From DALYJJ01 sp031969915 (GTDB lineage Bacteria > Acidobacteriota > Terriglobia > Bryobacterales > Bryobacteraceae), in contig DALYJJ010000010.1 of assembly GCA_031969915.1 (NCBI GenBank), positions 1 to 64,000 of the forward strand: a DNA stretch of 64,000 nucleotides, given 5' to 3'. The translations under genes were made by a program, and so were the position numbers. Position 1 is the first letter of the stretch. Each line of letters begins with the position of its first letter. Below, in pieces: positions 18,901 to 26,758 of the stretch. The notes beneath the pieces are model-generated. The model had not been told where the DNA came from. It did not search any database and saw only the letters and a program-made list of their open reading frames with translations.

Positions 18901-19291
18901 CGCTACCTCGGTGCGCGCTTCCGTCAGGCCCGGTGAGAACCCCAACCTGACGGCCTCCCAGCGCACCCTCGCCCGCTGGTTCAACGCCGAAGCCTTCGTG
19001 CCCGGCGAACAGATGGCCCCGGCCCAGTTCGGCAACACCGGCCGCGGCATCTTCACCGGACCGGCGTTCTCTCAACTGGACCTCGCCCTGCTGAAGAACT
19101 TCACCTTCGGCGACCGCTATGCCCTGCAGTTCCGGGCCGAGAGCTTCAATCTGCCCAACCACCCATCGTTCACCAGCCTGAACACGACGGTCCGCTTCGA
19201 CACCGCGGGCCGGCCCAGCCAGGCCTTCGGTTCGGTGAACGGCGCCGGTCCGGGCCGTTCGCTCAGCTTCGGGATGAAGTTCGTCTTCTAG
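15959..19291 (+). CDS. TonB-dependent receptor, Oar-like, with N-terminal carboxypeptidase-regulatory domain
   Basis: A 1110-residue outer-membrane protein. A signal peptide ends around ALAQ. A CarboxypepD_reg-like Ig fold (GSISGKVADATGAAVPAVKV) follows, then a plug (ITDRQLTQIALNGRNYTQLL, NGGRSNTSYFMVDGADNMDN, ILTASYKAEFGGRSGAVVNVVTKSG). A long beta-barrel ends with the aromatic residue in LSFGMKFVF. This architecture is greatly expanded in Acidobacteriota and takes up large substrates, probably glycans, using TonB energy. Start alternatives are 15959 and the ATG 15 bases later. The Gfo/Idh gene ends about 100 bases upstream. No SusD partner is present, as is usual for this group. Confidence 0.95.
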   Translation: MRFHSMQMCTSLRLLLLLGAFALGHALAQTNVGSISGKVADATGAAVPAVKVTAGNQGTGFQVETTTDETGFYSFPALMRGAYTIRAEKQGFRAFSKKDIALDAASSRQVDVALELGDVKESVDVVAEATLVQTATGDVSTVITDRQLTQIALNGRNYTQLLRLIPGTVATTLDAFGLALSTSAQTINGGRSNTSYFMVDGADNMDNGGNVNAMITPNLDGIAEVRILTASYKAEFGGRSGAVVNVVTKSGTRDFHGSAFYFIRNDALDARTFFAQRRPPLRFNNFGWTLGGPILWPGKFNSDRNKLFFFGGQEYKLNRQAGTSTGVVPTALERAGNFQGSGLAAPVDPLNRLPFPDRIVPTSRFARNGPGLLKPYPLPNFGGPGGNYVVNALNRTDTTENNIRVDYLASAKHQFMYRFTHQDWDIFNGFQGTNLGFIPGGRPRPGWTTVLSWNDTLSPTMLNYASFSVTANQIQGQPQNEILRRSNLGLNYPEIFPVNELNVGPNFGMAGFTGYNAGDRIRNLNTTFQFRDDFSLVKGSHVLKFGVQYTRSRKDQNNGGGNDNGSVNFNTSAARTTGNVVADVLLGNFQSYTEGEVDTSWFARFNQLEFYAQDSWRASKRLTVELGVRYNLVYPLTSALGNFSTFDPSRYNPARAPSIATSDGSILAPGDPWNGIALFGTGFPSAASGRILAAANSATSRLFVGLPSGGARNEYSLWGPRVGFSYDVFGNGKTALRSGFGAFFDRIRTDYLAASAQNPPFASSASVFDGNIDNPGGATRRDFPPNLSGLMLGNRTPRMYSYNLGIQHELVSGMVLDVAYVGTLGRNLDRTLNINQLRAGARLNPPASTTNVNALRPFLGYGSINLRDMGDTSNYNSLQMSVNQRFRRGLTVGANYTWSRTLGSSEGGFQDVYNGKADYGLLSFHRKHVFNANVIYSLPFFGKSTGLVRTLLSGWDLSGVVLYQSGAPFTVFAPVDSARIGATSVRASVRPGENPNLTASQRTLARWFNAEAFVPGEQMAPAQFGNTGRGIFTGPAFSQLDLALLKNFTFGDRYALQFRAESFNLPNHPSFTSLNTTVRFDTAGRPSQAFGSVNGAGPGRSLSFGMKFVF

Positions 19292-19362
19292 GTGCCTCGT
19301 CGCCGCAGGCGTCTCTGGGCGGCGTCCACCGGACAGCCGCCCAGGGCCTATACTCAAGCCAG

Positions 19363-19920
19363 ATGACCCGCTCGCTCGTCCTCGCGCTGGCGTTGCTCGG
19401 CGCGGGCTGCACGCTCACCAGCGACCTTCCTTCATACGGCCTGGTGGCGGACTTTCAACTCACCGACGAGACCGGGCAGCCGTTCTCGAGCAAGGATCGC
19501 CTCGCCGGCAGGATCTGGATCGCCAACTTCATCTTCACCACCTGCCAGGGCCCCTGTCCGCGCATGACCGCCCAGATGCGCCGCGTGCAGGAGGGCTTGC
19601 TGGGCGTCGACGCCATCCGCCTGGTCTCCTTCACCATCGACCCCAAGAACGACACCCCCGCCGTCCTCGCCGCCTACGCCAAGCGGTTTCAGGCGCAGCC
19701 CGGAAAGTGGCATTTTCTGACCGGAACGCAGGCCGCGCTGCATCACATCAGTCACGACTCGATGATGCTCGGCTCGGTGAACGGCGCGCTCGAACATAGT
19801 ACCCGCTTCGTCCTCGTGGACCGGCGCGGCCGCATCCGCGGCTACTACCAAAGCGACGAGCCCGGCGCCATCGACCGGGTCATCGCCGACGCCCGAAAAC
19901 TACTTACGGAGCGCCTCTAA
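19363..19920 (+). CDS. SCO1/SenC family copper chaperone lipoprotein
   Basis: A 185-residue thioredoxin-fold protein. A lipoprotein signal ends in LLGAGC (cysteine 16). The copper-binding CxxxC is visible in TTCQGPCPRMT and the distal histidine in ALEHSTRFVLVDRRGRI. SCO proteins deliver copper to, or reduce, the CuA site of cytochrome c oxidase on the outer face of the membrane. It is followed 6 bases later by a DUF420 gene. Together they would normally belong with the ctaA-ctaB-ABC genes that end about 6.8 kb upstream. Confidence 0.93.
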   Translation: MTRSLVLALALLGAGCTLTSDLPSYGLVADFQLTDETGQPFSSKDRLAGRIWIANFIFTTCQGPCPRMTAQMRRVQEGLLGVDAIRLVSFTIDPKNDTPAVLAAYAKRFQAQPGKWHFLTGTQAALHHISHDSMMLGSVNGALEHSTRFVLVDRRGRIRGYYQSDEPGAIDRVIADARKLLTERL

Positions 19921-19926
19921 ACCGGC

Positions 19927-20340
19927 ATGGAACTGCGCGATCTCCCGACCCTCAACGCCTCGCTCAATGCGCTGGCCACCGTGCTTCTCGTCTATGGCTT
20001 CGTCCTCATCCGGCAGGGCCGGCGCGCCGCCCATCAAAAGGCGATGCTCGCCGCGCTCGCCACGTCCACTCTGTTCCTCATCTGCTACCTCGTCTATCAC
20101 TACAACGTCGGCTCGGTCCGCTTCCAAAAAGAGGGTCCCGTTCGCTCCGTCTATTTCACGATCCTGATCACCCACACGGTGCTCGCCGCGTTCGTTCCGT
20201 TCCTTGCCGGCATCACGCTGTGGCGCGCCTGGAAGGGCGACTTCGCCCGCCATCGCAAGATCGCGAAAGTCACCCTGCCCATCTGGCTGTACGTGAGTGT
20301 GACCGGCGTCATCGTCTACTGGATGCTCTACCGGCTGTAA
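19927..20340 (+). CDS. DUF420 membrane protein (CtaM-like oxidase assembly factor)
   Basis: A 137-residue protein with four hydrophobic helices and the DUF420 features: LPTLNASLNALATVLLVYGF, ARRAAHQKAMLAALATS-like segment (here RAAHQKAMLAALATSTLFL), YHYNVGSVRF, ITHTVLAAFVPFL and FARHRKIAKVTLPIWLYVSV. Conserved histidines suggest heme or copper binding. CtaM, a DUF420 protein in Gram-positive bacteria, is needed for maturation of aa3-type oxidase, which fits the SCO1 gene 6 bases upstream. Confidence 0.9.
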   Translation: MELRDLPTLNASLNALATVLLVYGFVLIRQGRRAAHQKAMLAALATSTLFLICYLVYHYNVGSVRFQKEGPVRSVYFTILITHTVLAAFVPFLAGITLWRAWKGDFARHRKIAKVTLPIWLYVSVTGVIVYWMLYRL

Positions 20341-20432
20341 TCTTTCGGGAACCGCAGGGCGTCCGGCTGCGTCGGTCTGTACATGGCCGGCGCACTTCTC
20401 CGGCTCGAATCCAAGATCGGAGATCCGCACAC

Positions 20433-20879
20433 ATGAAGAAAGCCATGGGAGCGTTCGCGCTCACCGCGCTGCTCGCCCTCCCCGGCTCAGCCTCCCAACC
20501 CGGAGTGGAGCAGATCATCGCCCGGGCGGAGAAGATCGAGAACGAGGCCGCCGACCTCGCCTACCAGTTGGGCGGCAAGAAGGCCGGCCTGGCCAGCGTC
20601 CCCGAACGATTCGCCGTTTTGAACACCGATCTCGAATCGCTTCGCGCGTTGGTTGCTTCCCTCCAGGAGGACGCGGAACGTCTCTCGCCGCAGCAGAGGA
20701 AGAACGTCGCCCTGCTGCGCGAGATCGTCGCGGACATGAACCTCCACGTCGAGGCCCGCAAGGAGCTGCTGCGGAGCGAGGGAGTCGAAAAACACCGCGA
20801 CCTCCTGCGCGCGCAGATGGATGGGCTCGCACGCCGTTCCGAACTCGTCCGGCAGACCGCCGGCCGCCTGCGGGGCTAA
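20433..20879 (+). CDS. Small secreted coiled-coil protein, unknown function
   Basis: A 148-residue protein from the ATG at 20433. A signal peptide (residues 1-20, ending PGSAS) is followed by an almost entirely helical, charged region (EQIIARAEKIENEAADLAYQL, TDLESLRALVASLQEDAERL, HVEARKELLRSEGVEKHRDL) with heptad-like leucine spacing. I do not recognise a family. It lies 93 bases after DUF420 and converges with a PEP-CTERM gene, overlapping its stop codon region by 4 bases. It is likely periplasmic. Confidence 0.7.
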   Translation: MKKAMGAFALTALLALPGSASQPGVEQIIARAEKIENEAADLAYQLGGKKAGLASVPERFAVLNTDLESLRALVASLQEDAERLSPQQRKNVALLREIVADMNLHVEARKELLRSEGVEKHRDLLRAQMDGLARRSELVRQTAGRLRG

Positions 20880-21445
20880 CGGAACTGGCGGCGCGACATC
20901 GGACCGCGCGCGGCCCGCAGCGCCCCTGCCAGCGCCGCCGCCAACAGCAAGCCGAGAGAACCGGGCTCCGGGATCACTTCGATCTCTGCGTTCGAGACCC
21001 CCGCTTCGAAAGGCTCCGCGAACGCGTCCGTCAGTTCGACGATCTCCAGATCCACCGGGCTGATTCCCCGGCTCACCGCGCTGAACGTCAGTTCGGCCAG
21101 CGCGAAGCTCTCCGGCTGCGAGGCGATCAGCTCCTCCGGGCCGGCGAAGAAGACCGCGCGCACGGAGGCCAGGCCCACGTCCAACAACTCCCATTGGCCG
21201 AGGCCGTCGAACTCGCCGGGCGCCAGGAAAGTCACCTGCGACAGCGCGACAATTGTGGCGTCCCAACTCACCAGGAAGTCGTAGCCGCCCAGCCGGTTCG
21301 GGCCGAGCTGGCCCGCGCCGATCGTGACCGTGCCCGAAGTGCCGATCTGCTGGAAGACGGGACTCGCGGTGAGGGTCGCTCCCGACGCGGCGGAAACCGC
21401 GGCCAGCGCGAGGGCCACCAAGGGGAGGGCAGTGTTCTGTTTCAT
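20876..21445 (-). CDS. PEP-CTERM protein with cohesin-like domain
   Basis: A 189-residue protein with a signal peptide (1-22, ending AASG) and a C-terminal sorting signal VIPEPGSLGLLLAAALAGAL followed by arginines. The body resembles a cohesin-type jelly roll: a start with TSGTVTIGAG, the GGYDFLVSWDATIVALSQVTF strand pair that mirrors cohesin segments of the form FDV-x-FDP-x-LxF-x-x-V, and ALAELTFSAVSRG near the end. Similar domains occur in many PEP-CTERM proteins. Its start lies 10 bases from the stop of an upstream gene that ends in a dockerin-like repeat, so the two are probably co-expressed. Confidence 0.8.
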   Translation of the reverse strand: MKQNTALPLVALALAAVSAASGATLTASPVFQQIGTSGTVTIGAGQLGPNRLGGYDFLVSWDATIVALSQVTFLAPGEFDGLGQWELLDVGLASVRAVFFAGPEELIASQPESFALAELTFSAVSRGISPVDLEIVELTDAFAEPFEAGVSNAEIEVIPEPGSLGLLLAAALAGALRAARGPMSRRQFR

Positions 21446-21454
21446 GACGGCGCC

Positions 21455-22914
21455 TCAGGGCAAACAGTTCGGCTTGGTGCAGCGCAGCGCACAGGCGCGC
21501 GCGTCGGAAATACTCACCCGCAAATCGTTGGTCGGGTCGAGCGGGCTGCCCGCCTCCACATCCGCGCCGATCGCGGCCATGATCTCGGCGATGTCCGCTT
21601 CATCGACGGCGCCGGATTGATTGACGTCGCACACCTGCTGCGGGCGGAGGCGTATCCAATGGGTGAGCAGATTGACGCCAGGCGCGGCTACGCCGCCGCA
21701 CTGATCGGCATGGTCCACGGTCACCAGGAAATCGCCCGCGAAGTCCGGCGGGACCGAGGCGGGACCAGTAAACGCCAGGGTCGCGGATCCGTCGGCCGAG
21801 GCCAGATCCAGCGACGACGGCGTGAGCGCGAACGTGCCCGGTTCGGTTGACGATCCAGGCTGGAGCACACTCCCCACTCCCGGCAGATAGGTGGCCGCCA
21901 ATGAGACGACGCACGGTCCCGCGATCGGCGGAACGCGCTGCTGGCCCAATTCGACGGGCACGCCCGTCTCCCGCCGGCCCAGGGCGAGCACGGGAATGGT
22001 CTTGAAAGTGACCACCTCGCGAGCGTGTTTGATCGCCGCCGGCAGGTTCTTGTCGATCAGAAAGCGGGTCTGCATTCCGTAGCACTGGTTGCAGGCCAGC
22101 GTTCGGTCGCGCGCCGTCGTGCAGGGCGGAATATAGTCCCGCTTGGCGGGGTCCGCCTGGACGAACGTCTTGTCGTCCCGGTTAAGCGCGTCGTCCCGGC
22201 TGAGGCACGCCATCTCCCAACCCGCCAACGGCAGCGTGAAGAAGTGCAGCGTCGAGGTCTGCATGATCTCGCGCACCGACCGAATCCCCTTGATGGGCAT
22301 GCCCGCGTCGTCCTGGTACCGGCCCACCTGCGTGCGAGTCCGGTGTCCCGCGCCCGCCGGTCCTGGCGGTTGCCCCTCACGCTGGTTGTTCGACGGCCGC
22401 GAGATGCCGTCCTGCACCGGCGTNNNNNNNNNNAGACCACGATGATCCCCTCGGGCCTGCAGGTCGGCACCGGCGTGCGGCCGGTCGGATCCCGCGGGAG
22501 CGACCCGGTGACGAATCGCAGCGGCGCGGTCGCCCCGGCCGCCAGGCTCTTCACCACCCGGCACCCCATGTTGCCGATGGCCGAGTCGAGGTCCGTCATC
22601 GAAATTTCCTTCGTGCATTGGAGCTGGTTCATCGCGGCCTTCACCGTTACCGCGGCGCTTCCGAGCGCCAGTTCCCGCCCCGCCACCACGAACCGGCTGT
22701 CCCCCCGCACGCACACCACGATCTGCTGCGCGGCGGCGGCGGTGTTCTTCACCGTGACCAGGGTTTCCATGTCCAAATTGCCCGCTGCCTTCGCGGGAAT
22801 GTTGGTTTGGATTGAATATTCGAGCTGAACGGCGGGAACCGGCTTCAAAGGAATCTGTCCGGGCGCCAGGGACGCGGCAAGCAGGAGCCAGCCGGGGACG
22901 TTACATCTTGTCAT
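21455..22914 (-). CDS. Secreted protein with dockerin-like C-terminus (interrupted by assembly gap)
   Basis: Two reading frames on either side of an N gap (22424-22433) belong to one gene. The N-terminal part, from ATG 22914 (MTRCNVPGWLLLAASLAPGQ signal), reads to the gap; the C-terminal part resumes in another frame and ends at 21455. The frame change is explained by the unknown real gap length. The protein is cysteine-rich (LACNQCYGMQ, CGGV) and beta-rich. The end, CDVNQSGAVDEADIAEIMAA and then DPTNDLRVSISDARACALRC, has two EF-hand-like loops as in dockerin type I. It precedes the cohesin-like PEP-CTERM gene by 9 bases. Function unknown. Confidence 0.72.
22424..22433. other. Assembly gap (10 N)
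   Basis: Ten N characters of placeholder length lie inside the dockerin-like gene and shift its apparent frame. The flanking frames agree only if the true length differs from 10 (2 modulo 3). Confidence 0.99.
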
Positions 22915-23158
22915 ACAACACCAGCCCAGTCTGGAGATACGGGAATTCTGGACCGGTCTGTCCCGGTAGTCAAGCGTCACTGCTCACCTCCAATCGCCCG
23001 GTGGCCGACAGGGGTAAACTGTGCCTTGTCTCCGCCGTCGCCAAGTGCGGCGTCGACAGCAGCCCGCGTCTGGGCTCGCGTGGCCCGCTAACGACCGCGC
23101 TGCTTCGGGTTGAAGCGGTGCAAGATCGTCGATAACTCAGCCCCGGTCTGCTTACAAG
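22915..23158. other. Intergenic region, no gene recognised
   Basis: About 240 bases between the dockerin-like gene and higA. I see no convincing coding frame, RNA or repeat in it. Confidence 0.5.
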
Positions 23159-23563
23159 CTAGATAAAGAGGTCGACCGGAACACGCAAGTACTCAGCCAG
23201 TCGTTTGGCTTGCGCCTTACTGATCGACCGCCGGCCACTCAACACCTCGGTGGCTGCTCCCTTGTTACCGAGGACGGGCCAGATGTCTTTGTGCTTCAGT
23301 CCGCGCTCCTCCATCAGTGCATTCAATGACTCGTTGGGGGAGACGCGGGGGAGCGGATGGTACTTCTCTTCGTAGTCCTCGATCAGGAGGGTCAGGACTT
23401 CGGCCAGGGCTTCCTCTTCCGGCGAGAGATGATCGCGCTCGTCCAGTTCCAACAGCATCTGGGTGAGCCGCGCATGCTCGGCCTCGGTATGGATGGGACG
23501 AGGGAGAGACTTGGCCAGCAATTTGGCGTACACGGAATCCTTGATTTCGGTTGTCGTACTCAT
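23159..23563 (-). CDS. higA: HigA-type antitoxin, XRE helix-turn-helix
   Basis: A 134-residue protein. The C-terminal half is an XRE-like DNA-binding domain (LNALMEERGLKHKDIWPVLG, KGAATEVLSGRRSISKAQAK, RLAEYLRVPVDLF) of the COG5499 HigA type. The N-terminal half is helical with a TEAEHARLTQMLLELDERDH segment typical of this group, which contacts the toxin. It overlaps the upstream higB by 4 bases, in toxin-first order, which is the normal HigBA arrangement. It should repress the operon by binding the palindrome at 23854-23872. Confidence 0.92.
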   Translation of the reverse strand: MSTTTEIKDSVYAKLLAKSLPRPIHTEAEHARLTQMLLELDERDHLSPEEEALAEVLTLLIEDYEEKYHPLPRVSPNESLNALMEERGLKHKDIWPVLGNKGAATEVLSGRRSISKAQAKRLAEYLRVPVDLFI

Positions 23564-23847
23564 CGTTTCCAGTCCCCCTTGCTGTACTCGACATGCGTGA
23601 GGATGTGCAGAATAAACACCCGCTTGGTCCTGTAGTTCACCCGGGCAATCAACCGGCAGTGGTTGCCATGGATGTTGAACACGGTTCTCCGACCCACAAC
23701 GTCTGCATGCGCGAAGTCCCTGCGCACCTCGGCCAGAGAACCCCAGTCGGCTCTCGCTGCAATCCGGTACCAGTTCATCAGCGGGACCAGCGCATCGGGG
23801 TGCCGTTCGGAGAACTTGAGAATGGCCGGTTTGCTGATCACCCGCAC
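23560..23847 (-). CDS. higB: HigB-type mRNA interferase toxin
   Basis: A 95-residue RelE-superfamily protein of the HigB_toxin family: MRVISKPAILKFSERHPDAL, then NWYRIAARADWGSLAEVRRDF, DVVGRRTVFNIHGNHCRLIARVNY, and VFILHILTHVEYSKGDW. Such toxins cut translated mRNA on the ribosome. The start is GTG at 23847. The strong promoter upstream would put the transcription start at or next to this GTG, so translation may be leaderless. Both genes of the module appear intact. Confidence 0.92.
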   Translation of the reverse strand: MRVISKPAILKFSERHPDALVPLMNWYRIAARADWGSLAEVRRDFAHADVVGRRTVFNIHGNHCRLIARVNYRTKRVFILHILTHVEYSKGDWKR

Positions 23848-23853
23848 AACTGA

Positions 23854-23882
23854 AGTTTACAAAACGTAAACTACCTTGTCAA
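23854..23882 (-). promoter_or_regulatory. higBA promoter and operator palindrome
   Basis: On the minus strand TTGACA (23877-23882), a 17-base spacer and TAAACT (23854-23859) form a near-consensus sigma-70 promoter. A perfect inverted repeat AGTTTAC-AAAAC-GTAAACT (23854-23872) covers the -10 box and half of the spacer, an ideal place for HigA autorepression. The expected start point falls on the GTG of higB. The local AT richness stands out from the surrounding DNA. Confidence 0.75.
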
Positions 23883-23980
23883 GGAATCCAAGTGCCCGAT
23901 CGAAAGCACGCCACACGCCATCCCCAACACTCGAACGCCGGCCCGCCTGCAAGACTGCCGAACCGGCGATAATCGCTGGG

Positions 23981-25120
23981 ATGAAGATTCGCGAGATCCG
24001 GGCCTTCGGCCTGCGGGGGCGCACGCCCGAAGGCGGCTGGTCCAACGAACTGCGGCCCGACGACTGCGTCCACACCATCCTGGCCGTGCTCACCGATGAG
24101 GGCGCCACTGGGTGGGGCAGCGTCTTCACCAGCGAAGCCCTGGTGCGCGCCTCCCTCGACGTCCTGCGCCCCTTGTATGAGCACGAAAACGCCCTGGAGC
24201 CGCGGCGCGTTTCGGAGAAACTGCACCAGCACACCTTCTGGCAAGGGCGCGGCGGAGCCATCACTCACACCATCGGCGGCATCGACATTGCCCTCTGGGA
24301 TCTGCTCGGCAAGGCCACCGGCCAGCCCGTGGGGCGCCTTCTCGGCGGCCGCTATCGCGAGCGCGTTCGCCCCTACGCTTCGCTCCTCATGAAGCAGCCC
24401 CAGGAGATGGCGGCGGAACTCGAATACCCCAAACGCCTCGGCTTCCGCGCTTTCAAGATCGGATGGGGGCCCTTCGGCCGTCAAAGCCCCGCCGTCGACG
24501 AGGCCATTGTGCGGACGGCCCGGGAGACGGTTGGCCCGGAGGCGCAGTTGATGGTCGATGCCGGTGCTTCCAACGCCTACTGGCCGCAAAACTACAAGTG
24601 GGCCCTGCGCACCGCCGACATGCTGGCCGCCTACAACGTCGCCTGGTTTGAGGAGCCCATCGTTCCCGACGACATCGACGGCTTCGTCGCCCTTCGACGC
24701 GCCGCGCGAGTCCCCATCGCGGGCGGCGAAGTGCTCACCCGCCGCCAGGCCTTCATCCCCTGGATTGAGCGCGGCGCCCTCGACATCGTGCAACCCGACG
24801 TCACCAAGGTCGGCGGTATCTCTGAGGAACAAACCATCGCCCAATCAGCCTTCGACCACGGCGTCAAGTTCGTCCCCCACGGCTGGAACACCGCCATCGG
24901 TGTGGCGGCCGACCTCCAACTGGTTTCCGCCTTCGCCGGCGCTGACCTGGTGGAGTACATCACCGGTTCCCCCTTCGTGGACGACCTCGTCGCCGGCGGC
25001 TGGACACTGGATGCCGATGGCATGCTGCCCATTCCCGGCGGCCCCGGCTTGGGAATCCAGATCGACCTGGCGGCCCTCGCCGAGTTCTCGCCTGAGTCCT
25101 CCCTGGAAGACCTTCGTTGA
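23981..25120 (+). CDS. Enolase-superfamily enzyme (mandelate racemase/muconate lactonizing type)
   Basis: A 379-residue protein from the ATG at 23981. The N-terminal capping domain (EIRAFGLRGRTPEGG, GATGWGSVFTSEALV) and the barrel domain (IGGIDIALWDLLGKATGQPV) are standard. Active-site residues are visible: the lysine of RAFKIGWGPFG, metal ligands D in LMVDAGASNAY, E in WFEEPIVPDD and E in IAGGEVLTRR, and the general base H in FVPHGWNTAIG. The first lysine of the usual KxK motif is replaced by alanine. The likely reaction is dehydration or epimerisation of an acid sugar; the substrate is unassigned. It is divergent from higBA. Confidence 0.9.
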   Translation: MKIREIRAFGLRGRTPEGGWSNELRPDDCVHTILAVLTDEGATGWGSVFTSEALVRASLDVLRPLYEHENALEPRRVSEKLHQHTFWQGRGGAITHTIGGIDIALWDLLGKATGQPVGRLLGGRYRERVRPYASLLMKQPQEMAAELEYPKRLGFRAFKIGWGPFGRQSPAVDEAIVRTARETVGPEAQLMVDAGASNAYWPQNYKWALRTADMLAAYNVAWFEEPIVPDDIDGFVALRRAARVPIAGGEVLTRRQAFIPWIERGALDIVQPDVTKVGGISEEQTIAQSAFDHGVKFVPHGWNTAIGVAADLQLVSAFAGADLVEYITGSPFVDDLVAGGWTLDADGMLPIPGGPGLGIQIDLAALAEFSPESSLEDLR

Positions 25121-25335
25121 GGTCTAAGAGCAGCCAGGTACTAGTACCATCGGTACACTATCCGCCTCGGGTGAAGGCGTACCGGATCTCCTAAAACCCT
25201 GTCGTTTCAACATATCGCAACACGGTTTCAAGATTTTTCTGCCAGGCTGGTCCTAAGGTCGTGGGCCAGGGTGATAGTACAATTCACTACCATTTCATAT
25301 TGATCGAAAACCCGTGTTCCTGCATCCTAACAATC
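25121..25335. other. Intergenic region, no gene recognised
   Basis: About 215 bases of comparatively AT-richer DNA between the enolase-superfamily gene and a PEP-CTERM gene. It presumably carries the promoter of the latter, but I cannot place one confidently. Confidence 0.4.
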
Positions 25336-26040
25336 GTGCGGACATCGCTTTTAGCCGCTTTGTTTTCAGCCGTGGCTGCCTTCGCCGGCCCCACCACGGC
25401 TTTCGGTCCCCAAGCCATCACGGACGCTAACTTCCAGAACACCGTGCTGGCTCCCCTGGGTGCCACCACCGAACGGTTCGTCGCCGAGTTTCGCATCGGC
25501 GATCGCGGGAAAGTTGCCGAGCGAGAGGGCGGCCTGCACGGACCCGGCGGAACGGGTACGGCGCCCGTCGACGCCGCCGGCAAGGGCTTCCAGTACAATT
25601 GGGCGTCTTCCTTGCCGTTCAAGCTCTCGCGAACCGGTTCCACGGTTACGTTCGAGATTCCCCGGCTCAACTATACGGCGAGCGTGCAGAACACCTCCAA
25701 GGTGAACTTCCTGGCCATCCGGCTGCGGTCCACTGCGAACACGGCGGCGACGCTGCTGGTCCTGAAGTGGAACGGGCTGAGCGGCGTTGGAGGGCAATCC
25801 GCGGTCGTGCAATCCGGCCTGACGGGGACCAATCCCCGCTACTGGCTGCTGAAGGACCTGGGCGGGGACTTCTCGTTCGAGGGCCAGGCTCAGTTTGCCC
25901 TGCTCAGCGGCAGTTGGCCGACGAACTCGAATCTCGCGGTCCAGATCAAGGGCTACGAAGTGGTGCCGGAGCCGTCGACCTACGCCGCGCTCCTCGCCGC
26001 CGGGCTCGCTGGAATGGCGTTCCTCCGCCGGCGCCGCTAA
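25336..26040 (+). CDS. PEP-CTERM sorting domain protein
   Basis: About 234 residues from a GTG at 25336, which gives a compact signal peptide (RTSLLAALFSAVAAFAG). The frame is open to 25261, so the start is uncertain. The body is beta-rich (FVAEFRIGDRGKVAEREGG, STVTFEIPRLNYTASVQNTS) without a known domain. It ends in the sorting signal VVPEPSTYAALLAAGLAGMA followed by FLRRRR. It should be exported and processed at the cell surface by an exosortase encoded elsewhere. Confidence 0.83.
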   Translation: MRTSLLAALFSAVAAFAGPTTAFGPQAITDANFQNTVLAPLGATTERFVAEFRIGDRGKVAEREGGLHGPGGTGTAPVDAAGKGFQYNWASSLPFKLSRTGSTVTFEIPRLNYTASVQNTSKVNFLAIRLRSTANTAATLLVLKWNGLSGVGGQSAVVQSGLTGTNPRYWLLKDLGGDFSFEGQAQFALLSGSWPTNSNLAVQIKGYEVVPEPSTYAALLAAGLAGMAFLRRRR

Positions 26041-26203
26041 GCGCCCGGCGCCTCTCCCGAAACCCCCGCATTGCGGGCCGGAGTTTCGCCTCCGGCCCCA
26101 TATCCCCCCTGCCCCCCGGCCCGCCACTCGCTACACTCAAAGAAACCCGCCGTTCGACTTTTTGCGCAGCGCGGGCGTCTGTTGATTTGTGGAGCGATAG
26201 TCC

Positions 26204-26752
26204 TTGATCTTTCGGGAGGCCGAAGATCGCGATCTCATCGTGAAGGCCCGCAAGGGCAGCGTCGACGCTTACAACGTCCTCGTTTCGCGGTGGGAGAAGC
26301 GCGTCTTCAACTACCTTCTAAAACTGGTCCGGGACCGCGAGGATGCACTCGATCTCACGCAGGAGGTCTTTCTCAAGGCCTATCAGAACCTGCGCAAACT
26401 CGAGGACGTCGCGCGGTTCACGCCCTGGCTGTTCCGGATCGCGCATAACGAGGCGTACTCGCTGCTGCGCAAGGTCCGGCCCGACGCCGAGGTGCCGGAG
26501 CAGTCCGACGTGCCGGGGAATACGCCGCACCTGTTGCCCGCGGAGTTGACCCTCGCCGTCCAACGCGCCCTTTCGGTGCTCAGCGCCGATCAGCGCGAAG
26601 CGGTCGTGCTCAAGGTCTATCAAGGCTTGAAGTTCGAGGAGATGGCCGAGGTGCTCGGCTGTCCGGTGTCCACCGTGAAGTCGCGGCTCTACACCGCTCT
26701 CGATCTGCTCAAGGACGTGCTCGCTCCCACAGGAAGAGACGCGAGGTCGTGA
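26204..26752 (+). CDS. ECF RNA polymerase sigma factor
   Basis: A 182-residue sigma-70 family protein of region 2 + region 4 architecture. Region 2 includes AYNVLVSRWEKRVFNYLLKL, REDALDLTQEVFLKAYQNL and FTPWLFRIAHNEAYSLLRK. Region 4 includes LSVLSADQREAVVLKVYQGL, FEEMAEVLGCPVSTVKSRLY. The start is TTG at 26204, with GGAG at 26191-26194 as ribosome site. It is followed 6 bases later by a zinc-type anti-sigma factor, then by a secreted protein and PilB/GspE, so it probably controls this operon or a surface/secretion response. Confidence 0.95.
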   Translation: MIFREAEDRDLIVKARKGSVDAYNVLVSRWEKRVFNYLLKLVRDREDALDLTQEVFLKAYQNLRKLEDVARFTPWLFRIAHNEAYSLLRKVRPDAEVPEQSDVPGNTPHLLPAELTLAVQRALSVLSADQREAVVLKVYQGLKFEEMAEVLGCPVSTVKSRLYTALDLLKDVLAPTGRDARS

Positions 26753-26758
26753 TGCGCT

